Notes: generated from the sequence alone by a model not told the origin. Numbered from the stretch's first letter, positions 1-11,704 are shown. The stretch: DNA of 64,000 nucleotides from Strongyloides papillosus (GCA_005656395.1 SRSI01000023.1:682001-746000), one strand, 5' to 3'. Made by a program: numbers and translations.

Positions 1-480
1 TGGTGACTATTCTTAAAAAAAATTAAAAAGTTAAATAGCTATAACTCAGTCATGACTTAATGAAAACGAATAAAATAATATCTGTTATAAAGATTTACGT
101 CTAACTTAAAAAATAAGAGTCTAACGAAGTTTATAGTTCAACTACGTAAGAAGTTATATTATTTTGAATGTCGACTTTTTGCCTTTTTTCCATTTTTATT
201 GTAAAAATCAATTTTGTTTCAGAAATAACTCTTTTCAAACTTTATCAATTTTTATGGTCAAATAGTCATTTGATGTATTTTTTTCAACTTAGGAAGGAAA
301 AAAAGTTTCAAAACTTTTCGTCCAAAACTGGCCAAATTATTTTTAGAAAACATCATTTTTTAGACACATTTTTGCATAGTTTTGTTCCAAAAATAACTTT
401 TTTAAAAGTTGATAAAACTTTATGATTTATGACTCATTTATAAGGCATAAGTATGGAAAAGAAGGAAATTCAATATGAAA
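1..480. repeat. Diverged dispersed repeat, copy 1
   Basis: This stretch matches, in inverted orientation, much of 24020-24500: both hold the same succession of motifs (a stretch reading as 'cataactcagtcatgactt', then 'ctaacgaagtttatag', then 'gaagttatatta'). A weaker related copy lies at about 7180-7440. Inside it a phrase ending in 'aaactttat' recurs near 235 and 410, a spacing of about 170-180 bases, so the family may be an old tandem repeat. It holds an open frame of 85 codons at 168-425, but that frame is compositionally ordinary and unlike any known protein, so I do not call it a gene. Confidence 0.6.
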
Positions 481-1080
481 AGAATTAATAAAAAATGAAT
501 TAAGTAATGGATTAAGAGATGATGACTATTTTTTAGCAAAAATTAACATTTTCTAATGTTATAACTTTATGAAAAGTTGTTTAAAGAAAATAAAACTAAT
601 GTTATTAAATAAAACAAAGTCTGGCATAAAATATAAAATTATGACGAAATTTGTAGCTTAAAAACAAAAGAAGTTATTATTAGGTCTTAATTTGTTTGAT
701 TTTTCTTCATTTATATATTTATAAAATAAAGGTAAATATGTATTTAATTAAGCAATGATATTGAATTGTTTATATTAATTTCAAAAATATAATAGAAAGT
801 CACTTAAATTGTTACTTGAAATGAATTAAATATTCATCTTTTGGATAATAAATGAGATTCTTTTTGTTGGGTAGATTTTTTTAAAACTAAACAGTTAATA
901 AATGTAAACGTTATGAAATGATTCTCAAACTCAGAAATATTTCATAATGTATTAATACATTATAACAATGTATTTTCGGTTATTTTATTTCTCCAGAAAT
1001 ATGTAACTCAGTAGAACGATTTTTTTATACACATACTTTGACTAAAAATTTAGTATAAAAATGCTTTAATAAAAAATATG
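481..1080. other. AT-rich spacer, nothing recognised
   Basis: No gene-like frame, splice pattern or clear repeat was seen here. Confidence 0.5.
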
Positions 1081-1678
1081 CTCTGCGAACCAGCTCTGAT
1101 CAGCCGAAGGCGGGTTTAGTGCTGGTTAGACAAATAAAAGTAAGGAGTTATAGAGCACTTAGTGTTATTCGTCCCACTTTTCGTACTGTTTCATTGAAAG
1201 CAAGGCGCTTTCTATTCCAATCGACAATTAGAAGCTGTTACACGTACGTTTGCTAAACATAGACCTTAACTAAAATGCCTTATATGACAAAGCTTGCTTG
1301 AATCGGAAATCCATATTTTCATGTAAACTAATAAATGCGGAGGAAATTCGTAATAAAGAAAATATACCCAGTGATGAAAGAATCCCAATAGCTCTAATCT
1401 ATACATATGCTAAGGTGGAACTACTAGAGCAATACGTCTTCAAACTCAGGTGTAGGTTCCTACATGACATTCATTATGACGGCTCTCTAGACTTGAACCT
1501 ACTGTGGTATTACCCTTATGGATATAAAAGAAAAGTTGGCAGACCTAGAGAAAGATATATTGATAATATTAAAAAACATACCTCATTTAAATCTTTTGTC
1601 AATTCTGTTAAATTAGATAGAACAGATTTTTTATTTGTAACATTGTACTCTTATTTGTTAAGAATAGTACGTAAATAA
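1081..1678 (+). pseudogene. Remnant of a LINE-type reverse transcriptase C-terminus
   Basis: This block has visibly higher GC than its surroundings, which suggests former coding DNA. From 1298 to 1678 a 126-codon frame without an ATG start contains the stretch KRKVGRPRERYIDNIKK, preceded by LLWYYPYG. A 'W-P-x-GKRKxGRPRxxYID' arrangement is typical of the C-terminal tail of LINE-like reverse transcriptases. The catalytic part is not present, and 1081-1297 has stops in all frames. I infer a 5'-truncated, decayed non-LTR retrotransposon end. The alternative is an unrelated basic protein fragment. Confidence 0.4.
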
Positions 1679-2511
1679 ATAAGTGATGTTCCCATCACGA
1701 AACGATCAAAATAAGGAGAAAATAAATGATTACTCGAAAATTTTCTAGATGATTGTGTTAGTCGATTTCAACATATTTATGGAAATCGATGAAGAATAAA
1801 ATATAAAAATGATAAAGTTTTATTTTTAAAAAGATAATCTAAGATATAATAAATCAAAAAATATAAATTTATGTGATATATATAACACCCTACTCCATTA
1901 GTGATAATGCATCTATACTAATGGATGAATGGGAAACTACATCTTCATAAAGAAATGTTTCATTCCTTTACAATTGGGATAAGCTTTATATATAGTAAAC
2001 TATCATCATCTTTTTCATTATTACCAAAACTTTAATTTAATTGTATTTTTTAATTTATTGTATCATCATTTTTGTCATCCTATTTCCTAGTTATTAATGT
2101 TTAATTTAATTATAGGGGTTAAACTATTTATTAATTATTATATGTCAGTATAGGAGTGCCTGAATCTATATAAAAAATTAATTAGCATAAATATAGTAAG
2201 TAATTGTAACTTTAATTTTTTTTATTGTATTCTTTTACCTCAAGCGCTATATTTTAAAATTTATATTATCCACATATCTGAATATCTTACAACATCGTTG
2301 TTGTAAATTCTGATAGCTTGCCACCAATAAAAATAAATTTTACTATAAGTAAATAAAAGTTCGATAATTTGATGACATTATAACTTTAAGCGGTGAAAAA
2401 AATTAGGAACAAAATTGAATTTCAAAAATCGTATCGACTAAAATATAAAATGAGTCAAAAAAGAGCAAAATGATTAAATGAGACGGAAAACGATACAATA
2501 ATTTGCGAAGG
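1679..2511. other. AT-rich spacer, nothing recognised
   Basis: No feature is supported. Only short AT-rich frames occur. Confidence 0.5.
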
Positions 2512-2640
2512 TAGTATGCTTTTCTAAAAATTTAAAAATTTCAATTTTGAAGGTGTTTTTCATCTCAAAAAGTGTCATTTTTGGGTTATTTTTTAAGGTG
2601 AAAAACACCTTCAAAATTGAAATTTTTAAAAAACATACTA
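2512..2640. repeat. Long hairpin (inverted repeat with ~45-base arms)
   Basis: The left arm begins TAGTATG at 2512 and runs to about 2561. The right arm runs from about 2599 to CATACTA at 2640. The arms share TTTCAATTTTGAAGGTGTTT and its reverse complement almost without mismatch, separated by a loop of about 35 bases. It could be a minimal foldback or MITE-like element. It lies about 140 bases outside the left end of the large inverted-repeat element. Confidence 0.8.
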
Positions 2641-3424
2641 TCTAATTAAAAAAAAACAATACAAAATGTTTAAATATCACTTTTACAATGCGCCTTGAAG
2701 TTATAAAAATGCGTTTTTACCCCCCAAAATACGCAAAAAAGCATAAAGTTCGGTTATCTTACCGGTGTGGTATTTTAAACTTACACGCGATTTACTATTC
2801 CTGATTCAATAAACTTAAAGTAACAAATATGCTAGAGTTTTAATTTATTTAGTAAATCAGGCACCAAAAAGTAAAAAATAGTTTACCTTTAAAAAAATTA
2901 ATTTATTAATATTTTTAATAACTTTAAATTGTTAATTGACTTTAATTTCTGAATAAACTAATAGTTTTAAATAATCGAAAAATAAGCAAACTCAATAATA
3001 TCAATTATATTCATACTTATGACTTTTTTAAATACTATGTTGTTTATCTATTAATATAATTTGTTTTTTGCAATTCTATACTACCACTTTTTTATATTGC
3101 TATTATTACAATAGTTTTAATAGTTTTAGTAGTTCAATTTGATTAATTTGACTAAAATTTCATACAACGAATATTTGTAATAGTGTCAACTGTTTACAAA
3201 ATTTAATATATGTAAAATGCTGTAGAGTATGTATATTAACAACAAAAATGATTAAGACTTTCCAAAATTAAAATGTAAATATATTGAAACGTTAATCCCC
3301 AAACTATATAGAGGAGAGCTGTGCCTCGAAAAATAATTTTCGATTTCAAATAAAATTTTTATTAAAATATTAATGTATCATAATAGTAAATCTAAGTATG
3401 CAATATCAGTCCCATGCTAAATCC

Positions 3425-5745
3425 CGTTCTTGAGATACATCTTTTAAAGTACTCAAAATCTTGAATTTCGGTACCCCTGTTTCACCCCTTTAAAATTGAG
3501 ATAAAAATATGAAAATTTACAAATATAGGTAATTTTTTATGCTCTTTACGATGGAATATTAAAAAATTGAAATTTCAAGATTTATTTTCAAGATCGGAAC
3601 ACTTTTCCAAAATGCTATTTTTTACTCCCAATTTTAGTGCTTCAAAACGATATATCTCCGTCCAGGAAAAGAAATCGCGAAAAACAAAAAAAATACCTCT
3701 TAGCATTTTGATTTCGTACATTTTAAGGGTGATTCCAAAAGTTTTGGATGAAATTAATCATATGAAAAATTACCGGAACTTTTTTTGTAATTTTTTACTT
3801 TTCTAAAATAATTTTCTTTTTTTGTCAATTTAATATGTCATGATGAAACAATTCAGAAAAACTATCTTCAGCTTAATTGTGCAGAAAATAATTATCTATC
3901 TAATGGTGCTAATAACGTTTTTGAAAATTTATTCATTGTAGAGTTATAATGATTTTATTTACATTATATCAAAAATTCTTCATCAACATTTTTGTTAATA
4001 ATTTTTTTCATTCTACATGAATTTTTCTAATTCCAAAAAGTTCTCGGGGGAATTCAATGGTCAATATTTTAAACATAATATTGTAGAAAAATTTTCGTTA
4101 ATTAAAGAGAAAAAATTCAAAATTCAAAAAATTTCAATTTTTAAAAAATTCGTTTTTTGCTTATAACTTTTTAAATAATAAATATTTTGTTATTTGTCAG
4201 AGAATAAAAAACAACTATTTTTAGATGTTCTATCTAATAAACAAAGTTTCAAGATCATAATATGTTTCAATCTTAAGATACAATCAAAAAATTTGAATCT
4301 CGAGTATACACATTTTCATATTTAATGGGATTTAAGAGTACCTCAAAATTGAGGTTTTATGCTAATTCCAAAAACTTCTCGGGGGAAAATTGTTGTCTTT
4401 CTTTTGGCTATGATACCGTTTAAAAATCTTTCTCCGATCTTGAGATATGTTGAATAAACTAAACGTAATTTTTCAGCACTTTTTTACATTTTGTAGCAAA
4501 AGAAGCAAAAAACGGAAGGTTAGCATATTTTATGTAAAGTCAACTTTTATTAAGTATTAAAAATGCTACATTTTGATCATTGCAATTGGATAACTTTAAG
4601 CTGAGTTATGATCAAATATATGTTATCTATTGATATCGCTATATATTATAGAGAAGAGATTCAAAAAATAATTTTTAATTCAATGGAATATAAAAAATTG
4701 ATATTTTAAGTTTTATTCTTATTCATAATTTAGCTTCTTTGAACCTATAAAAATTCTGACCCCATTGATATAAAATTTCAAAACGTTAGTTAGAACAACA
4801 TAGAAAGAATAGAAGTTCTCGAGAACTGGTGATTTTTTTAAATTCCACAAATCAATTTAATTTTTAATGCTTATTACATGCAAACAATAAAATTTATCAA
4901 AAAAGTCCGATCCCGGTAAATAGTAAGTCATCGAAAATTTCCTTATATATTAAAGGAAAAGTTTAACTCTTAAAATGGTTTTCGTCTTTATGTACTTCTT
5001 TTTACTAATATAAAAAAATCAATTTAATGTGCTGTATAGAAAAGATAAATACAACCTTCATTTGAATCTTCGTTCTTGAGATAATCTCAAAGTAAATAAA
5101 AAAAATTTTTTTAAATTATGTAATTTTTTAAAAAAAGTATGCAATTATGGAATTTTTTTAATACGAATTGTTCACAAATTTTATATTAAATTGTCTATCA
5201 AATGACATTTAGAGCGTCTTAATCTCATTATCCGTTCTCGAGATATAAAGATATTAATTTTTTTTTAAAATTATTATAAGGACAATTTTTCCATATATAT
5301 GCTCTAAAAAAAAGATAAATAGTTAAAGTTGTATTTATAAAGCCTAAGTTCAAAATGCACACATTACTTGCACATATTTTGAAACATTAACAATTAATTT
5401 ATCTTTATCCATACTTGAGATAGTCGATAAAAAGAGATGTGAATTTTAAAAATTTTAGCACAGCAAAATTTTCTAAGTATATAATAGAAATATTTGTATG
5501 ATTTTTAGATATTAAGAAAAAAATAATAATAACAATTTATTTTTTAGATTAAAGACAAAGAATAATAATTTATATAAGTTCTTAAACCAATTTTTTTTAA
5601 TAAAAGTTAAATTAAATTCTTAAAAATACAGTAGAATTAGGATGGGTAGAAAAAGTAATTTTTATTTCATTTTATGTATTATTTGTGCTGATTTAATAAA
5701 AATTTAAAATCGGTACAGTATATGTCCATTGTTGAGATATGATGA
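3425..5745. repeat. Highly diverged ~170-base periodic repeat
   Basis: A core reading TTGAGATA or a near variant (TCGAGATA, TTAAGATA) recurs near 3430, 4270, 4440, 5076, 5238, 5415 and 5732. The spacings are about 840, 170, 636, 162, 177 and 317 bases, close to multiples of roughly 160-170. The sequence between cores is strongly diverged. I infer an old satellite-like tandem array inside the large inverted-repeat element. Confidence 0.45.
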
Positions 5746-6955
5746 AAAATTTAAAATAAAAAATATAATTTGGTTTTTTGAGATTAACCAAAATTTTTAT
5801 TAAACATCTTAAAACTCTACAATAGAATAGATTTTTTCCTCCAAATGTGTCTATACCAAAATGATCTAAACTAAATTGTTTCAAAATACCGCAATTTAGC
5901 TACGCATATTAAAAGTTTTAAAAAAAATGTTTAAAAATTTATGATACAGCGATGCATACATTTATATTTGAAAAAAATGTACAAGTATTTGAAAGTTTTG
6001 CTATGCTTCGTAAAAATTGCAGAAAAATTTAACTAAATTTCTAATTCGAAACTATCCAGCAAAACGTTTTGAAAGTAATTTTTATAATATTTTATTTAAA
6101 AAATTACCAATCCTTTAATGTAAATGTATTTCTATCTTTTTGCAATCTATCTAAATTTATTTACTACGAAAAGTGTTTAAGTTATTATTATAAATTGCAA
6201 ACAGATTTCGCCACCACTTTTTTTTATAAGTTATAAAACCCAACCCTCTTCAGTTTTTATAACTATTTTATGAAAACAATTTTATTTGTATATTTTTAAT
6301 TTGATTTTTTTTGATACATTACATTTAATCTTATAAACGTAGAAAAATATTTTTATCATTTTAAATACATAAAAAATAAGTATTTTAATTTTCATAATAC
6401 ATTTTAAAAATTTTTCAGAAAAAATATAAAACAATAAGCATGCCTTAGATTTGTAAAATTACTATTTATTATGTTACTAACATGCGAAATGATTAAATAA
6501 TAATCTCCTAAATTGGATCATTTTAAGTTAAATAATTGTGAAATATTTATGATCAATCTCAAATATTATAATGTTTAAAAAAATTAACGAAACTTTAAAC
6601 TAATCTGTATCATAAATTTCTATAATATTCAATAATTTAAAATTTGCATTTTAATACTAATTAGAAGTTTAACGTAAACATTCTATTTAATTTTCTATTT
6701 CAATAATAAAAACTTGGAAAATGTTATTCAAATTTAGAATCTCAAATGTGTTTAAATCTATGGAGACGTGTAATAAAACGATTTAGATAAAATGTATTTT
6801 ATAAATTTTTAACATTCAATTACCTATGTAATTTTAATAATAACCATTAATATTGTAAAATACGAAAATATTACTTACAATATTACAACTGTGTTATTAT
6901 AGAACAAAAGATTTCATTTTTTTTAGAACTCTTAATATTTAAAAAAAAAAATACA

Positions 6956-7058
6956 AGCCCTGCGGGCAAGCAGTGACGAGCGAAGCGAGGTTGCTGCTTA
7001 TAGAAAAAAGCCTAGCCCTGCGGGCAAGCAGCGACGAGCGAAGCGAGGCTGCTGCTTG
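6956..7058. repeat. GC-rich 45-base hairpin unit, two copies 58 bases apart
   Basis: Two nearly identical units start AGCCCTGCGGGCAAGCAG at 6956 and 7014. Each carries the core GACGAGCGAAGCGAGG and ends in a complement of its own AAGCAG segment; in the second copy CAAGCAGC pairs with GCTGCTTG. They differ at three positions. The GC content is far above the surrounding DNA. A decayed relative lies near 18255-18305 inside another element, and the flanking 6480-6950 also resembles 17840-18240, so the unit travels with a repeat family. Confidence 0.75.
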
Positions 7059-7179
7059 TTTATATAAAACGTAAGAATTTTAAATACAAATATATGAAGT
7101 CTTGAATTTCTAATGAATAAATGTATTGTAGTGAAAATAAGTATTATTTTATAAATTCAAATGGCATGTCAATAACAAA

Positions 7180-7440
7180 AAAAAGTAAGAAAATTAATTT
7201 TTTCTATATCATAACTCTTTTTAAACTTAACTCATTTTTTTGTTAAATAGTCAATAGATCTATTTTTTGACTTAGTGCTGAAAACGGGTACCAAAACGTT
7301 TTAGTTGCAATAGATCAAGTCATTTTCAAATAACACCTCTTTTTGAAATAATTTTTTTAGATTTGTTTTCAAATAATATTTTGAAAGTTAACAAAATAAA
7401 GTAAATAATGGCTCATTTGAAAATCTTAACGCCAGAATAA
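7180..7440. repeat. Diverged dispersed repeat, copy 2
   Basis: This stretch carries the same order of phrases as 225-480 ('ataactctttttaaactt', 'gttaaatagtcaa', then 'ggctcattt'). It is a distant copy of the repeat family seen at 1-480 and, inverted, at 24020-24500. Confidence 0.45.
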
Positions 7441-8189
7441 GATGGTAAATTAATATCACTAAGGTTAATTAATAATTACCCCAATTAAGAATCAAAGAGT
7501 GATGAATAGTTTTATTAAAAAAATCAAAGTAAAATATTTTAGAATGTTAAGCAAAGGCATGAAGACGCAAAGCCTTAACTGGTTTAATAAAAATTATAAA
7601 TAATCAAAATTTTTAAGATATTGTTGCTTTTAGCGCTTCATATATAAATTTTTACGTTCTATATTAATTAATAAATTAACATTTCAATGTATTCATATTT
7701 TTATTTTGCAGAGTCACCAATTATTTATGTTGTTAATATACATAATCTATAGCATTTTACGTATATTAAATTTTGTAAACAGTTGACACTATTACAAGCA
7801 TTCGTTGTATGAAATTTTAGTCAAATTAATCAAATTGAACAAAATGAGCGACTGAATTATTAATATAATGACAATATAAAAAAATGATAGTTTATAATTA
7901 CAAAAATAAAGTTATATTAATAAATAAACAACATAGTATTTAAAAAAGTCATAAGTATAAATATAATTGATATTTTTGAGTTTCCTTATTTTTCGATTAT
8001 TTTAAAAATGTTAATTTTTTAGAAGTTAAAGTCAATTAACTGTTTAAAGTTAATAAAAATACTAATATATTAATTTTTTTAAAGATGAACTATTTTTTAT
8101 TTTTTGGTACCTGATTTACTAAATAAATTAAAACTTTAGCATATTTGTTACTTTAAGTTTATTGAATCAGGGATAGTAAATCGCGTGTA

Positions 8190-8556
8190 TAACTCCTCGA
8201 GAAACGCGCTAAAATTACAAATGATCTTAAAACGAAATAATTTAAATCTTATTTTACTGGATTTTCTATATATTTTTTTATTTAAAGTCATTTAAATTTC
8301 ATCTTTAAGAGTGAATTAATTACGTAAAATTATATTCTATTTTTATTTCATCAATAACAAACTTTTAGATAATTTTTATTAAAAATGACAAAATATTTAA
8401 AATAATGCATTAAAATAATATTACAAAGTTATGATCTTAGATAATAACTAAATTGAAAAAATTTTAAGTTTTTGTATTTATTATTTATTGATCAAAATAA
8501 TTTTATGTTATGAACATTTTTTTCTCTTCCAGAGTGTTTCTTTCAATTTAAGATTT
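8190..8556. other. AT-rich spacer, nothing recognised
   Basis: This lies between the large inverted-repeat element and the 3' end of the minus-strand transthyretin-like gene. No feature was seen. Confidence 0.5.
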
Positions 8557-8996
8557 CTATAATTCATTACATCTATACACAAATGTATTATCACTATTTT
8601 TGATGTTTCTACATCTTCCATCTCTTGTAAGGGGTATTCTAATAATATTATTATCATTACAACCCACATGACTGATTTGAACAAGAAGTTCTTTTAAATA
8701 AATCATTATTTTTTTTAATATTATTACTTACGATATCGAATAGAACATTCATTTTTAAAATTAAATGTAAAATTTTGTTTACAATCCCAATTACTGATAT
8801 CAGAATTAGATTTTATGGAAGAATTTGTACGGCTATCTATTAAGTTTAAATAGACTTTATCTTCTTCTGTTTTCGAACAATTACATTTTGGTTGTACAGT
8901 AATAAAATATTCGCATTTCTGTAGAGAATAAAATGTTCTAAATTCTTTAGTTATTAAAATAATTACAAATACTTTCAATGTTTTAAAAACTTTTAT
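8557..8996 (-). pseudogene. Transthyretin-like secreted protein, start codon lost
   Basis: There are two coding exons, 8996-8732 and 8690-8557, joined in frame across an intron of 41 bases (GTAAGT donor, TTTAAAAG acceptor, phase 1). The product would be about 131 residues. It resembles nematode transthyretin-like proteins: a CN pair early, a hydrophobic 'DKVYLNLID' strand, a conserved Cys before FTFNF, and an 'ISHVGC' segment after the intron. The first exon, counted from an ATA codon at 8996, is 265 bases, exactly the length of exon 1 of the paralogue at 28981-28717, and the intron has the same position and phase. No in-frame ATG follows the upstream TAA, so ATG has probably become ATA. A TTG at 8978 or an unseen upstream exon are alternatives. 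The hydrophobic N-terminus would be a signal peptide. Confidence 0.6.
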
Positions 8997-10288
8997 TTTA
9001 AAATATTTTACTTAATATTTTTTAAATAAAATTTCCTTAAATACTAAAATTACCACGAAACGTTTTGTAAAATAAATGATTTTTTTCAAAGAATCAAAAA
9101 ATAGCAATTGTAATTACAAATAAATATTGATGTAATTTTTGCTGCAGATTAAAGGATTTCCAACATTATAGAAATCTCATTTTTATAAAATAAATAAAGT
9201 TTAAAATATTTCGTTTGGTATTAGCTTGTATTAAAAAAACGAGCAATAAATTGCAATATACAGAGAGAATCAAAAGTCATATCACATTTTCATAGAATGC
9301 TTTACATTTTTTATAATTCACGTAATTTTATGAATTAAATGCATTTTGTAGAGAACAAATTAGGGATCATATATTGCAAGATCCTTTTCAAGAATAATCA
9401 TCATGATAAGTTGTATCAAACTAAATCAAAATGCTTATAATTTTGTTTGTAAAAGTACGTCTTATAATATTTTAATTGATTAAAAAAATGCTAGAAGTTT
9501 AAAAAGTTAGTTTGAAGCAAATTTCTTTATAAAATCCTTCATTTATACAATATTACTTTTCTATATATATCTATAATATTTTTCACTATTGTAACATCTG
9601 TAAGAAAATATCCTTTTCAATAATGTTTAGGGATAATTTGCTATTATCACACAAACAAATGTTCGATTTCTACAACCCGTAAAATATTTAGAACCTACTA
9701 CAATATTGTGCCAAACTTTATCGAGACATGTAATATTAATTAAGAATAGTAAACATTTTCGAATAATTAGGTAAAACCATTTTAGAAAGAGTTCTGGACC
9801 GTGCTTTAGAAGGAACACATTTGTAAAGGGATCAGCTAAGGGTCACCTAAAAAATATCATTTTTCATACTTAATTGTGTAAAATATTTACTTATTACGAA
9901 ATATATTTATACTCCTTAAGTTTTAAAATGAATTTAAATTAAATAAAATTAAAAATATTTAGTTTTAAGTGTTAGAATTAGGAAATTAAAATACCTTAAT
10001 TCAACTATGTATAACTTTTCGTAAAGTTCATTTTTAAGAACGATCTTGCAATATATTATTACTTAACTTGTTCTCTACAAAAGACGTATAATATCATAGT
10101 AATACATCAACTACAAAAAGTTATAGAGTGTTTTATGCAACTGTAATGTGGCTTTTGCGCCTACTCTATATATTATAATAAAGTTACATAAAATTATAAG
10201 ATTTTTAAAATTTTTTATATGATATTTTTTTAATAATTGTAGTAACTATAAGATTAATGGTGATAATGTTGGTAGGGCATTATCTCGA
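8997..10288. other. AT-rich spacer, no supported gene
   Basis: A 63-codon minus frame at 9818-9627 contains three Cys residues and may be a decayed secreted-protein exon, but its possible splice acceptor leads to stops in every frame. Nothing else is supported. Confidence 0.45.
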
Positions 10289-11607
10289 TTACAGATACAA
10301 AAAGAAATTGAGTAATATTAAACTAAATATTAATAAAATTTATATTAAACTTACTGTTTATTATTTCTATTCAAATTGTTTTTTAATTCTTCAACGTAGG
10401 AAACATTAAATGTAAGATTTTGGTCTCCATTTGAAAAAACAAGAAATACTTGATTTGATAATGCGGGAAGTGTTTTGTTTTTTGTATTATTACAAAAATT
10501 AATACCTCCTGCACCTTTATCATTTCGAACTAAAACTTCTAAGAATGATTTACCAGTTAAGCAATTAGTTTTGTCAAACGCCAAATTTTCAATGGTAACT
10601 GATACATTTTTGCCATTTTGAGAAGTTATGTTAAAGTAGCAGTTTCCTTTCGTAATTGTTAAATTAAAAAATTTCTTTTCTGAAGTTGCATTAAAGTTTT
10701 TCTCTATATTTGTACAATTTTTACTATTAGGGAAGAAATTTTCGCATTTATCACCGGTAAGATATTCCGGGCACTTGCATTTACCCATATAAATACTGTT
10801 ACCAGGTTTATATCCTCCATACATACAATCATCGTTATTTGTAGCTTTGCAATAGTAATAAAAAATATGTTTATAATCATTGAACCTAAAAGGTCTTGTT
10901 ATTCCTTTGAAATATTGATAATCTTCATATAATTTATCTTTAATAGTATAGGTAGGTTCTGAACTATTACTTAAAAAGTAGGGATCGACAAACATTGGTG
11001 ATTTAAAGTCAAAATCCGTTCCATTTATATAAACTATATCTTTTAAATCACTTTGTTTGTAGTATTGTTCATAAAATGTATTATTAACATTGCTCCTATT
11101 AACTGTGACATCATCATTGCTATCAGGACGTCTAATTTCTGGAGTTATATTTAAAGCGATACCAATAAAAAACAGCAAATGTTCTTTGTTTAGATATACT
11201 TCCTTAAACAATGACACATTTGTAGGACAATCTTTACTTTTCGATAATTCTACTGTGTTAGCATTATTAGATATATTAAAATTGATACCGATAGTGTTTT
11301 TAATTTGGCTTTCTTTATTTCTTGTAAAGTTTAAACATGTGTTATTATTTAGTTGATAGAAAATCGAATCTATAGTTTTAGTAATATCTAAAGTTGTATT
11401 ATAATATATAATTTTTTCAAGATTGCTATCACAATAATAAGGAGTACTGACTGGTTGGTTGTAATATGGTGGAGGCATTCTCGACAAGGAAACACTTTCT
11501 TTTTCTTCTTCGTTCTCTAACTAAAAAACTTATAATTCTCATCACTAATAACTTACACTTTTAGTCATGAACAATGAAAGCAGAAAAGTTACAAGAGAAA
11601 TCTTCAT
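10289..11607 (-). CDS. Astacin-like protein with destroyed zinc site (pseudoenzyme), EGF and CUB-like parts
   Basis: Exon 1 (11607-11557) encodes a signal peptide, MKISLVTFLLSLFMTKS. A 36-base intron follows, then exon 2 from 11520 with an acidic linker and an M12A-like catalytic domain. The segment FFIGIALNITPEIRRPD (about residues 134-150) aligns with the astacin consensus HExxHxxGxxHExxRxD, but the three zinc His positions are Phe, Ile and Pro and the catalytic Glu is Phe. The downstream RPD and 'VTVNRSNV' context is kept. A Cys-rich EGF-like module follows (CMYGGY to CKCPEYLTGDKC), then a CUB-like C-terminus. Many N-x-S/T sites suggest a glycosylated secreted protein. Exon 2 can end at TAA 10351, or splice at the GTAAGT donor (10354) over a 32-base intron to a hydrophobic tail ending at 10289. 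Active astacins are secreted zinc proteases; here catalysis is very unlikely. Confidence 0.8.
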
Positions 11608-11704
11608 CGCTAATATAGGATGGAAAAATTATTCTGATGAATTAAGATCAACTTGAAGTTTAAATACAAATTTATGACGATATAGATCATACACACAGAG
11701 ACAA

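Larger units (their letters stand above)
2782..8189. mobile_element. 5.4-kb element with ~500-base terminal inverted repeats
   Basis: The left end, starting TACACGCGATTTACTATTCC at 2782, is the reverse complement of the right end finishing at 8189. The match continues inward with modest divergence to about 3295 on the left and 7680 on the right. Shared landmarks include 'gtgtcaactgtttacaaaat' on the left, inverted on the right. The interior has no long open frame, so it is a non-autonomous, foldback-like element or the shell of a decayed DNA transposon. No clear target duplication was found. It contains a diverged ~170-base periodicity and a GC-rich doublet, described separately. Confidence 0.7.

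Noticed and set aside
168..425. 85-codon open frame on the plus strand
   Set aside because: It lies in a dispersed repeat whose inverted copy at 24020-24500 does not keep the frame; the composition is that of AT-rich noise.
1085..1130. Possible structured RNA (AACCAGC...GCTGGTT)
   Set aside because: The 7-base stem could be chance; it does not fold as a tRNA and is more simply part of the LINE remnant.
3567..3806. 79-codon plus-strand frame
   Set aside because: It sits within the periodic repeat region of the large inverted-repeat element and has no family resemblance or splice context.
5693..5884. 63-codon minus-strand frame
   Set aside because: Chance frame in repeat DNA, with no recognisable motif.
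9627..9818. Cys-containing 63-codon minus-strand frame
   Set aside because: It could be a relic of a secreted-protein exon, but the nearest acceptor (TTTTTTTAG) opens into stops in all three frames and no partner exon was found.
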